A stretch of 64,000 nt of DNA from assembly GCF_014851905.1 (NCBI RefSeq), contig NZ_JACVAQ010000001.1, forward strand, positions 868,001-932,000, read 5' to 3'. Numbering within the stretch: the stretch's first letter is position 1; each line of letters opens with the position of its first letter. The notes beneath the pieces were generated by a model. The model saw only the letters and a list, made by a program, of their open reading frames with translations. It was not told where the DNA came from and did not search any database. Source of the DNA: Pseudomonas sp. PDM14. Its GTDB lineage: Bacteria; Pseudomonadota; Gammaproteobacteria; Pseudomonadales; Pseudomonadaceae. Below, in pieces: positions 54,618 through 64,000 of this stretch. The position numbers and the translations under genes were made by a program.

Positions 54618-55663
54618 GGGTTTTCCGTCTGCCCCGCCGGCAGCAGATCGACCAGTTCACGCACCAGTACGGTGGCGAAGCATCCAGCCGGCAGGACGAA
54701 TTGCAGTTGCAGAATGTCAGGCTCGGGATAATGCCACGTCAAACCGCCAATGGGGAGGCGCAGGATTCGCCGTTCGTGCGTCATGCCCGCTTTGACCAGC
54801 CAGTCCGCCAGTGCCGGTTCGCCGGCCGCCACGCCCTGCTCCAGCGCGTGCGCCGCGCCCTCCGCGGGCGAGGGCCCGGCGCCCCACAACGGGCCGGTCG
54901 GATGCAGGTCGAGAATTGCCAGGCGCGGGTCACTGCACTCGGCCTCGCCGGCCATGAAGAAGCTGCGGCTGTCGGTGAACGCCAGCAGATCGCCGACCGC
55001 TACCTGATTCCAATTGCCCGCTGCCACGCGCTCGGCCAGTACGCGGTTGAACAGGTAGCTGCGCCCGGCAGAAAGCAGACGCGAGCGCACGTTGCGCTGT
55101 TCCGGCAGCTCCTGGCGTTCGGCGAACTGGCGCGCGTCGACGACATTGCCGCCCTGGTGGCCGAAACGCTGCAGGCCGTAATAGTTGGGCACGCCCTGGC
55201 CGATAATCTGCTGCAGGCGCTGTTCCAGTGCGGCCTTGTCGCCGTCGAACTGGGTCAGGCGCAAGGTGAAGCCGTTGGCCGAGTGGGCACCGCGCTGCAG
55301 TTTGCGCGAGTGGCGCGCCGTCTTGAGGATGCTCAGGCTGTGGCCTTCGGCGCCGCTCAGGTCGGGGTCGGCCTTGCCCGGCAAATGCAGGCTGAACCAC
55401 TGGCGGGTCAGTGCCTGGCGATCCTTGAGGCCGGCGTAGCTGATGTTGCGCTGCGACACACCCGCCGCCCGCGCCAGGCGCCGTGCCGCTTCCTCGGTAT
55501 TCAGGCCGCGTTTCTCCACCCACAGCCAGAGGTGTTCGCCCTGGCCGGACAGCGGGATGTCGAGCACTTCATCGACCTGGAAATCTTCCGCCGTGGCCTT
55601 GAGCACGGCGCGCCCGCAGGCTTCGCCGTGGGCGCGCGGGCCGAGCAGCTGCAGTTCGTTCAT
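54605..55663 (-). CDS. truD: tRNA pseudouridine synthase D (TruD)
   Basis: The 352-residue enzyme makes pseudouridine 13 in tRNA-Glu. The TruD signature [16 protein letters not shown] with the catalytic Asp lies at about residues 76-91, and [15 protein letters not shown] at about 160-174. The start overlaps ispF by 4 bases. Confidence 0.95.
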   Translation of the reverse strand: MNELQLLGPRAHGEACGRAVLKATAEDFQVDEVLDIPLSGQGEHLWLWVEKRGLNTEEAARRLARAAGVSQRNISYAGLKDRQALTRQWFSLHLPGKADPDLSGAEGHSLSILKTARHSRKLQRGAHSANGFTLRLTQFDGDKAALEQRLQQIIGQGVPNYYGLQRFGHQGGNVVDARQFAERQELPEQRNVRSRLLSAGRSYLFNRVLAERVAAGNWNQVAVGDLLAFTDSRSFFMAGEAECSDPRLAILDLHPTGPLWGAGPSPAEGAAHALEQGVAAGEPALADWLVKAGMTHERRILRLPIGGLTWHYPEPDILQLQFVLPAGCFATVLVRELVDLLPAGQTENPCEF

Positions 55664-56133
55664 GCCTTCACCAGCAATGCCACGGCGTGCACCGCGATGC
55701 CTTCCTCGCGCCCGGTGAAGCCGAGCTTCTCGGTGGTGGTGGCCTTGACGTTGACCTGCTCCAGCTCGACCTGCAGGTCGGCGGCGATCAGTGCGCGCAT
55801 GCTGTCGATGTGCGGCGCCATCTTCGGCGCCTGGGCGATGATGGTCGCGTCGACATTGCCGACCTCATAGCCCTTGGCCTGCACCAGGCCGAGCACATGA
55901 CGCAGCAGGGCGCGGCTGTCGGCGCCCTTGAAGGTCGGGTCGGTATCGGGGAAGTGCTTGCCGATGTCGCCCAGCGCGACGGCACCGAGCAGTGCGTCGG
56001 CCAGCGCGTGCAGCAGCACGTCACCGTCGGAGTGGGCGATCAGGCCGAACCGGTGCGCGATGCGCACGCCCCCCAGAGTGATGAAATCGCCTTCGCCGAA
56101 GCGATGTACGTCGTAGCCGTGGCCGATGCGCAT
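55660..56133 (-). CDS. ispF: 2-C-methyl-D-erythritol 2,4-cyclodiphosphate synthase IspF
   Basis: The 157-residue enzyme forms the cyclic diphosphate intermediate of the MEP isoprenoid route. The metal site [15 protein letters not shown] is at the start and [19 protein letters not shown] at about residues 33-51. It is the first gene of the minus-strand block ispF-truD-surE-pcm visible here; ispD lies outside. Confidence 0.97.
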   Translation of the reverse strand: MRIGHGYDVHRFGEGDFITLGGVRIAHRFGLIAHSDGDVLLHALADALLGAVALGDIGKHFPDTDPTFKGADSRALLRHVLGLVQAKGYEVGNVDATIIAQAPKMAPHIDSMRALIAADLQVELEQVNVKATTTEKLGFTGREEGIAVHAVALLVKA

Positions 56134-56226
56134 GAGCCGGTGTCCTGCAAAAAGGTCGGGAGTTTAACTGATGCACCCCGCCTGCGCCGCTGGCACGTGC
56201 TTGCTCAGGAACGCGGCAGACCCCTA

Positions 56227-56247
56227 AAATGATAACTCTTCTTATTT
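56227..56247 (+). promoter_or_regulatory. Candidate Fur box of the fecI-like gene
   Basis: AAATGATAACTCTTCTTATTT resembles the Fur consensus (GATAATGATAATCATTATC) with about two thirds of the bases fitting, 14 bases before the sigma factor start. It would make the operon iron-repressed. Confidence 0.55.
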
Positions 56248-56260
56248 GAGCATCTCTCGC

Positions 56261-56791
56261 ATGTCAGGGCACTCCATCGACCTGCACGACCAGGTGGGCC
56301 GGATCTACCAGGACCACCATCGCTGGCTTCTTGGCTGGTTGCGCCCGCGGGTCGACTGCCGGGACCTGGCTGCCGACCTGGTGCAGGACGTGTTCGTGCG
56401 CGTGCTCAGCGCAGACAACGCCGCTGCTCGCCTGGACAGCGTGCGCGAGCCCAAGGGCTACCTGGCCACCATCGCCCGTCGCCTGATGATCGACCACTTC
56501 CGCCGCGCCCGCCTGGAACGCGCCTGGCTGCAGGCGCTGGCGGAGCAGCCGGAAGCCGAGGACATATCGCCGGAATCGCGGGCCATTCTGCTGGAGACGC
56601 TCTGCGAGCTGGACGCCATGCTCGCCGGACTCGGCCCGAAGGTGCGCAAGGCCTTCCTGCTGGCCCAGCTGGATGGCGTGCCCTACAAGGTGATTGCGCA
56701 AACCCTCGGCGTGTCGCTGATCACCGTCAACCGTTACATCGCCAAGGCCCTGCAGCACTGCATGCTCTACAGCCTGCGGGCCGGCCTATGA
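56261..56791 (+). CDS. FecI-like ECF sigma factor
   Basis: The 176-residue ECF sigma factor has region 2 (VDCRDLAADLVQDVFVRVLS, RLMIDHFRRA) and region 4 (LDGVPYKVIAQTLGVSLITVNRYIAKAL). Such factors are released when a siderophore binds the receptor and then drive the receptor gene. I use ATG 56261 (MSGHSIDLHD). The stop overlaps the anti-sigma start (ATGA). Confidence 0.94.
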   Translation: MSGHSIDLHDQVGRIYQDHHRWLLGWLRPRVDCRDLAADLVQDVFVRVLSADNAAARLDSVREPKGYLATIARRLMIDHFRRARLERAWLQALAEQPEAEDISPESRAILLETLCELDAMLAGLGPKVRKAFLLAQLDGVPYKVIAQTLGVSLITVNRYIAKALQHCMLYSLRAGL

Positions 56792-57747
56792 ACCCGACAC
56801 TCGACGCCCGTCAGCACGCGGCGCTGGAGCAGGCCGCCCAGTGGTACGTGCGCCTGACCAGCGAAAGCGCCGCCAGCGAGCGCACGGCCTGGCAAAGCTG
56901 GCTGCAGGCCGCCCCGGAAAATCGCTGGGCCTGGCAGCAGGCCGAACGCCTGCAACAGCGCCTGCAGGCCATGCCCACGCGGTTGGCCGGACGCACCCTC
57001 GACCTCGCCGCCCAGCAGCACAGCGCCAGCCGCCGCAACGTGCTCAAGGGCTTCGCCCTGCTGCTGGGCAGCAGCGTGCTGGGCTGGTCGGGCTACAAGG
57101 AGGCGACTGACGGTCCCTGGCTGGCCGACTATCGCAGCGACGTGGGTCAACGCCTGCCAGTACTGCTGACCGATGGCGGGCAACTGCTGCTCAACACCGA
57201 CAGCGCCCTCGACGTGCGCTACGACCAGCGCCGGCGACTGATCCGCCTGCGCCAGGGTGAAATCATGGTGACCACCGCGGCCGACGCCGCCGGCCGACCG
57301 TTCTACGTGCAGACGCCACACGGGCTGATCCAGGCATTGGGTACGCGCTTCTCGGTACGCCTGGACGGCGAGCGAACCCAGGTGCTGGTGTATGAGCATC
57401 AGGTGCGAATCACGCCGGATCACGCTCAGGCCGTTCTGCTCGACGCCGGTCAGCAGGGCGGTTTCACCCGTCTTGGCGCCCACCCGAGCGAACCCCTGGA
57501 TGCGGCGCAGGGTGCCTGGAGCAAGGGTCTGCTGATCGCCAACGACCAGCGCCTGGACCGCTTCGTCGCCGAACTGAGTCGCTACCGCCGCGGCTGGCTG
57601 CACTGCGACCCGGCCATTGCCGACCTGCGTATCAGCGGCACCTTCCGCCTCGATGACAGCGAGCAGACCCTGCGCGCCGTGGCCAGCGCCCTGCCCGTGC
57701 GCCTGGAACAGCGCACGCGCTACTGGGTCACCATCCGCGCGCTGTAA
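56788..57747 (+). CDS. FecR-family anti-sigma regulator
   Basis: The 319-residue protein has a cytoplasmic DUF4880 start (ALEQAAQWYVRLTSESAASERTA..., about residues 8-55), a single membrane helix (about 85-105) and a periplasmic FecR domain (about 110-310; LRQGEIMVTTAADAAGRPFYV). It controls FecI and takes the signal from the receptor's N-terminal domain across the membrane. Confidence 0.94.
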   Translation: MNPTLDARQHAALEQAAQWYVRLTSESAASERTAWQSWLQAAPENRWAWQQAERLQQRLQAMPTRLAGRTLDLAAQQHSASRRNVLKGFALLLGSSVLGWSGYKEATDGPWLADYRSDVGQRLPVLLTDGGQLLLNTDSALDVRYDQRRRLIRLRQGEIMVTTAADAAGRPFYVQTPHGLIQALGTRFSVRLDGERTQVLVYEHQVRITPDHAQAVLLDAGQQGGFTRLGAHPSEPLDAAQGAWSKGLLIANDQRLDRFVAELSRYRRGWLHCDPAIADLRISGTFRLDDSEQTLRAVASALPVRLEQRTRYWVTIRAL

Positions 57748-57940
57748 CGCCGGAGCCAGCCTGTAGCGCTCCCCCGGAATTAATTTCGCCGCCAGATGAT
57801 GGTTCTTCTCCTTCTCGTTCGACTTATGGAGAACGGCCCAACGCCGCCCCTCTGCCAACTCCAAAGAGAACGCGATATGAAGTCCGCTCGCCGCACCTCG
57901 GCTTTCACCCCCCTCTCGGCCCAGCACCGGCATTCGCCAC

Positions 57941-60301
57941 GTGCTGTTCTGCTCCACGTTGCTGCTGCCCATCACGGCGCCGCTGACTGCGTACGCTGAA
58001 ACAAACGGCGTGCGCGAATACCATCTGCAGCAGGATGACCTGGGCCGGGTGCTGACTCGCTTTGCCGCCGAGTCCGGCGTGGTCCTGTCCTTCGATGCCG
58101 AGCTGACACAGGGGAAAGCCAGCCCGGGACTGAACGGACGCTTCAGCGTCGAGGACGGCCTGCGTCAGCTGCTGACCGGCAGCGATCTGCAGGTGCTGCG
58201 CACGGACGACGGCCGCTACACCCTGGTGCCGGTCATGCAGCCAAGCGACGCGCTAGAGCTGGGCGCGACCAGCATCACCAGCAACCAGCTCGGCACCATC
58301 ACCGAAGGCACGGGCTCCTACACGCCGGGCACCATCGCCACCGCCACACGCCTGGTGCTAACGCCGCAGGAAACGCCGCAGTCGATTTCCGTCATCACCC
58401 GCCAGCACATGGACGATTTCGCCCTCACCTCCATCGACGAAGTGATGCGCCATACCCCGGGCATCACGGTATCGACCTACGACAGCGAGCGAACCAACTA
58501 CTACTCGCGCGGCTTCTCCATCGACAACTTCCAGTACGACGGCATCCCGACGCTGCGCAACTCGGCCTATTCAGCGGGGCACACCCTCAGCGACATGGCG
58601 CTCTTCGACCGGGTCGAGGTGCTCAAGGGTGCCCCAGGTCTGCTGTCCGGCGCCGGTGGGCCGGGTGGCGTGATCAACCTGATCAGGAAGAAACCGGGCC
58701 ACGAATTCAAGGGCAGCCTGGAACTGGGCGCCGGCAGCTGGGACAACTATCGCTCGCAGATCGATATTACCGGCCCGCTGACCGAGGAAGGCGATGTGCG
58801 CGGCCGTGCAGTGGCGGCCTACCAGGACAAGCACTCGTTCATGGACCACTACCAGCGCCAGACCAGTGTCTATTACGGCATTCTCGAGTTCGATCTCGGC
58901 CCGCAGACAGTACTCAGCGTGGGGGCCGATTATCAGGACAACGACCCCGAGGGCTCGGGCTGGTCAGGCAGCCGCCCGCTGTTCGACTCGCGTGGCGACC
59001 GCATCGAGCTGCCACGTTCGTACAACAACGGCGCCAAATGGAGCAGCTGGCGGCAATACAACTACAGCCTGTTCTCCACCCTTGAACACAGCTTCGATAA
59101 CGACTGGGTCGGCAAGCTGCAGTACAACCACCAGATCAACGGCTACGACGCGCCCCTCGGATCGATGCAAAGCTCGCCCAACGCCGTCACCGGCCGGGCC
59201 AGGCTCTACGCCAACAAGTTCATCGGCAAGACCACCAGCGATTCCCTCGACGGCTATGTCAGTGGGCCTTTCAGCCTGCTGGGGCGCGAGCACGAAGTGG
59301 TCCTCGGCGGCTCCGCCCGTGCCCACTGGCTGAGCAAGGACTACTGGAACGTTACGTACTACGACAACGACATCGACTTCTACAATTTCGACGGCGATGT
59401 GCCCGTGCCGGACTGGGGCCCTCTGGGCCAGCGCAACGACCAAGTCACACGGCAAAGCGCGATCTACCTGGCGAGCCGTTTCAGCCTGAGCGAGCCGCTG
59501 TCCCTGCTCCTGGGGGCGCGACTGGCCGACTATCGCCTGAGCGGCACCGACAAGAGCGTCGAAACCGGCCGCCTAGTGCCATACGCCGGCCTGGTCTACG
59601 ATCTCGACGCCAACTACTCGCTGTACGCCAGCTACACCGACATCTTCATGCCGCAGACTTATTACCGCGACACGCAGAACAAGCTGCTGGAGCCCGATGA
59701 AGGGCAAAACTACGAAGCGGGTATCAAGGCCGAGTATCTCGACGGGCGTCTCAACGCCAGCCTGGCCTACTTCGAGGTGCATCAGGACAACCGCCCCGAA
59801 TCCGACCTCGATGCCGATACGTCGGTGAACCCCGATCCCTACCTCGGCATCCAGGCGAAGACCAAAGGCTATGAAGCTGAAGTCTCGGGAGAACTGACCC
59901 CCGGCTGGCAGCTTCAGGCCGGCTTCACCCACAAGATCGTGCGCAATGAGCACGGCGCCAAGATCTCGACCTGGGAGCCGCAGGACCAATTCAACCTCTA
60001 CACCACCTATCGGCTGACCGGGAGCCTGGACAAGCTCACGGTCGGTGGCGGGGCACGCTGGCAAAGCGAGAGCTGGCAGGTGCTGAACAACCGGGCCAAG
60101 GGGGTGAGGGAAAAATTCACCCAGGACACCTATTGGCTGCTGGACGTGATGGCCCGCTACCAGCTCACCGAGCAGCTCTCGGCCAGCCTGAATGTCTACA
60201 ACCTGCAGGACAAGAAGTACTACACCAACATCGGCTTCTATAACTCGGCCTACTCCGGCGACCCACGCAACGTGATGCTGAGCACGCGCTGGGACTTCTG
60301 A
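57941..60301 (+). CDS. TonB-dependent siderophore receptor with signalling domain (5' frame disturbed)
   Basis: This open frame begins with GTG 57941 and encodes 786 residues. After an export stretch (LLLPITAPLTAYA) it has a STN signalling domain (DDLGRVLTRFAAESGVVLSF..., about residues 30-95), a plug (QETPQSISVITRQHMDDFAL) and a 22-stranded barrel ending in W-D-F. The true start is probably ATG 57877 with AAAGAGAA in front; it is out of phase by one base. Deleting one C from the run of six (57908-57913) joins both parts into a full signal peptide. So the gene is either phase-variable, broken, or miscalled by one base. It pairs with the FecI/FecR genes; the siderophore is unknown. Confidence 0.88.
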   Translation: MLFCSTLLLPITAPLTAYAETNGVREYHLQQDDLGRVLTRFAAESGVVLSFDAELTQGKASPGLNGRFSVEDGLRQLLTGSDLQVLRTDDGRYTLVPVMQPSDALELGATSITSNQLGTITEGTGSYTPGTIATATRLVLTPQETPQSISVITRQHMDDFALTSIDEVMRHTPGITVSTYDSERTNYYSRGFSIDNFQYDGIPTLRNSAYSAGHTLSDMALFDRVEVLKGAPGLLSGAGGPGGVINLIRKKPGHEFKGSLELGAGSWDNYRSQIDITGPLTEEGDVRGRAVAAYQDKHSFMDHYQRQTSVYYGILEFDLGPQTVLSVGADYQDNDPEGSGWSGSRPLFDSRGDRIELPRSYNNGAKWSSWRQYNYSLFSTLEHSFDNDWVGKLQYNHQINGYDAPLGSMQSSPNAVTGRARLYANKFIGKTTSDSLDGYVSGPFSLLGREHEVVLGGSARAHWLSKDYWNVTYYDNDIDFYNFDGDVPVPDWGPLGQRNDQVTRQSAIYLASRFSLSEPLSLLLGARLADYRLSGTDKSVETGRLVPYAGLVYDLDANYSLYASYTDIFMPQTYYRDTQNKLLEPDEGQNYEAGIKAEYLDGRLNASLAYFEVHQDNRPESDLDADTSVNPDPYLGIQAKTKGYEAEVSGELTPGWQLQAGFTHKIVRNEHGAKISTWEPQDQFNLYTTYRLTGSLDKLTVGGGARWQSESWQVLNNRAKGVREKFTQDTYWLLDVMARYQLTEQLSASLNVYNLQDKKYYTNIGFYNSAYSGDPRNVMLSTRWDF

Positions 60302-60314
60302 ACCGGCGCCCATG

Positions 60315-60341
60315 AAAAAGCCCCGCAATGCGGGGCTTTTG
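60315..60341 (+). terminator. Terminator after the TonB receptor gene
   Basis: GAAAAAGCCCCGC-AAT-GCGGGGCTTTT hairpin lies 14 bases after the stop codon with a T run. Confidence 0.9.
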
Positions 60342-60404
60342 GTTTTCAACCAAGCGCTGAAGCGGCAGCACTTCATGCCGGGGCGATGAGAACGCAAAAG
60401 CTTC

Positions 60405-60444
60405 GACCGTAAGGTGCGCCGTGCGCACCAGCGCACCTACGGTT
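60405..60444. repeat. REP-like inverted repeat, second copy
   Basis: ACCGTAaGGTGCGC...GCGCACCTACGGT carries the same GGTGCGCCGTGCGCACC core as the repeat at 4016-4078, with a shorter spacer and one unpaired base. It lies between convergent genes as well. Confidence 0.7.
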
Positions 60445-60448
60445 GATA

Positions 60449-61294
60449 TCAGCCTTTCAATGCCTCGGCATGGTGCCTCAGGTGATCCTCGATGAAGCTG
60501 GCGATGAAGTAGTAGCTGTGGTCGTAGCCCGGCTGCAAACGCAGGGTCAGCGGGTGGCCGGCGGCTTTGGCTGCTGCCTCCAGCGCCTGCGGCTTGAGCT
60601 GGCCCTCGAGGAAGTCGTCGCGGTCGCCCTGGTCGACCAGCAGCGGCAGCTTCTCCCTGGCCTCGGCGATCAGCACGCTAGCATCCCACTCGCGCCAGCG
60701 CGAACGGTCGTCACCCAGGTAGTTGGACAACGCCTTTTCGCCCCATGGGCAGCTGAGCGGATTGGCGATCGGCGCGAAAGCCGAGACCGACTGATAGCGT
60801 CCCGGATTCTTCAACGCGCAGATCAGCGCGCCGTGCCCGCCCATCGAGTGCCCGGAAATACCGCGCTTGGTCGATACCGGAAAATTGGCCTCGATCAACG
60901 CGGGCAGCTCCTGCACCACGTAGTCGTACATGCGGTAGTGGCGCGCCCAAGGTTCCTGGGTGGCGTTGACGTAGAAGCCGGCACCGAGGCCGAAGTCGTA
61001 GGCGCCATTGGCGTCGTCCGGCACACCTTCGCCGCGCGGACTGGTGTCCGGCGCGACGATGATCAGGCCGAGTTCGGCGGCCATGCGCTGGGCGCCGGCC
61101 TTCTGCATGAAGTTCTCGTCGGTGCAGGTCAGGCCACTGAGCCAGTACAGCACCGGTAGCTTGGCGCCCTGCTCGGCCTGCGGCGGCAGGTAGACGGCGA
61201 ACACCATGTCGCAGTTGAGGCTGGTGGAGCGATGGCGGTAGCGCTTGTGCCAGCCGCCAAAGCTCTTGTTGCTGGAGACGATTTCCAGGGTCAC
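60449..61294 (-). CDS. fghA: S-formylglutathione hydrolase
   Basis: The 281-residue esterase splits S-formylglutathione to formate and glutathione. Start GTG (about 61294; [15 protein letters not shown]) has GGAGGAG upstream. The nucleophile elbow [11 protein letters not shown] (Ser about residue 148), the early [13 protein letters not shown] and the late [16 protein letters not shown] with catalytic His are present. It lies downstream of adhC, with a gap of about 100 bases. Confidence 0.94.
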   Translation of the reverse strand: MTLEIVSSNKSFGGWHKRYRHRSTSLNCDMVFAVYLPPQAEQGAKLPVLYWLSGLTCTDENFMQKAGAQRMAAELGLIIVAPDTSPRGEGVPDDANGAYDFGLGAGFYVNATQEPWARHYRMYDYVVQELPALIEANFPVSTKRGISGHSMGGHGALICALKNPGRYQSVSAFAPIANPLSCPWGEKALSNYLGDDRSRWREWDASVLIAEAREKLPLLVDQGDRDDFLEGQLKPQALEAAAKAAGHPLTLRLQPGYDHSYYFIASFIEDHLRHHAEALKG

Positions 61295-61391
61295 GTGAAA
61301 CTCCTCCCATGCTGGGTGGAAAACCGCAAAGCGTTTTCCACCAATCAAGGCGGACAAGCGGCCGGCGCGGCCGCGTTATCCGCTGCGCGGA

Positions 61392-63509
<2,118 letters not shown>

Positions 63510-63580
63510 GGGCGCGAGAGGCGCTCATGGCGGCAGTTCTGCGTAGGGTGCGCCTGCTGCGCGTGAATTCGGTGCTGCTC

Positions 63581-64000
63581 TTAGGCCGGCGTCAGGCACT
63601 CCGGCGCGTCGAGCGCGGGGTCGTTGACCAGGTTGGCCAGCACCCGCTCGCGCAGTGGCGGGGTGGGGATCAGCAACAGTGCCTGCAACTCGGTCAGCGG
63701 TGTGTCCTCGGCCAGCCAGGCCTGCTGCTGAACCTCATCGAGCAGCAGCGGACGGCGCAGATGAGCCGCCTCCTGGGTGACCATCGCCACGCTCAGGTAC
63801 ACCCGATCACCCGCCGGATAGGCCTCCCACAGCGCGGCGAAGTGCAGCAGACTGCCTTCGCCGGTAAGCCAGAATGGCCGCTTGCGCTGGGTGCCGCGCC
63901 ACTCGTAGAAGCCATTGGCCGGCATCAGGCAGCGGCGCTGGCGGAAGGCTTCGCGGAACATCGGCTGCTCGCTGAGGGTTTCGGCGCGGGCGTGCGCGGG
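63581..64000 (-). CDS. SRAP-domain protein (YedK/HMCES-like), cut by the window edge
   Basis: The coding sequence enters from the right edge on the minus strand and shows the family block FREAFRQRRCLMPANGFYEW, then the SVAMVTQEAAHLRRP... segment and the ending LDAPECLTPA. SRAP proteins form a covalent link with abasic sites in single-stranded DNA using the N-terminal Cys2, which lies outside this window. The visible part is about 139 residues; the start is missing. A half copy of the REP-like repeat lies at about 63543. Confidence 0.88.
   Translation of the reverse strand, partial: PAHARAETLSEQPMFREAFRQRRCLMPANGFYEWRGTQRKRPFWLTGEGSLLHFAALWEAYPAGDRVYLSVAMVTQEAAHLRRPLLLDEVQQQAWLAEDTPLTELQALLLIPTPPLRERVLANLVNDPALDAPECLTPA

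Overview
This is a stretch of a high-GC Pseudomonas chromosome (my inference: the P. stutzeri / mendocina / alcaligenes side of the genus). Gene content and local order match Pseudomonas core blocks: mprF, its alanyl-PG hydrolase partner, kup and rimO; mvaT next to sbcB; the MoxR/DUF58/DUF4129 operon; dgkA-erdR; and recX-recA-pncC-mutS-fdxA-rsmZ-rpoS-nlpD-pcm-surE-truD-ispF. The species call rests mainly on the chromosomal integron, a feature of that part of the genus.

Layout. 1-7.7 kb: membrane lipid aminoacylation (mprF plus an AcvB/VirJ-type hydrolase), potassium uptake (kup) and the ribosomal protein S12 methylthiotransferase rimO. 7.77-15.27 kb: a complete chromosomal integron, with intI reading leftwards, an attI core at 8873-8879, and 13 cassettes reading rightwards, each ended by an attC of 76-89 bp. 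The last attC has lost its R' box. The cassettes are much more AT-rich than the flanks, mostly carry one gene each, and are mainly unknown: small membrane proteins, several zinc-ribbon proteins, a YbbC/YhhH (NTF2-like) secreted protein, a PH-domain protein, a 59-residue Gly/Ser-rich protein, and a frameshifted AbiU2-like HEPN protein. 15.4-23.2 kb: AraC regulator, AlkA-type glycosylase, RluA-type pseudouridine synthase, unknown membrane protein, Asp/Glu racemase, diguanylate cyclase, retropepsin-like protease and an FAD reductase. 23.5-32.2 kb: Pit phosphate transporter, HerA-like ATPase, chemoreceptor, purU, mvaT and sbcB. 32.4-40.3 kb: a membrane-protein/MoxR operon (RDD, SpoIIM-like, DUF4129, DUF4350, MoxR, DUF58). 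40.3-45.3 kb: dgkA, erdR, EamA exporter, DTW-domain tRNA-modifying enzyme, secreted and small proteins, LOG-family protein. 45.3-56.1 kb: the recA-to-ispF block with a LexA box at recA and the RsmZ small RNA with its GacA site between fdxA and rpoS. 56.2-60.3 kb: an iron-responsive FecI/FecR/TonB-receptor cell-surface signalling set. 60.4-63.5 kb: glutathione-dependent formaldehyde detoxification with a LysR regulator. The right edge cuts an SRAP (YedK-like) gene.

The accessory interest is concentrated in the integron. The rest is mostly core genome, with two points to check: the TonB receptor signal peptide appears frameshifted at a run of six C, and the cassette-12 HEPN gene is frameshifted at a run of five A. 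Gene identities come from reading the translated sequences; no database search was possible. Several start sites were moved from the longest open frame to the start supported by a ribosome binding site or by family length.
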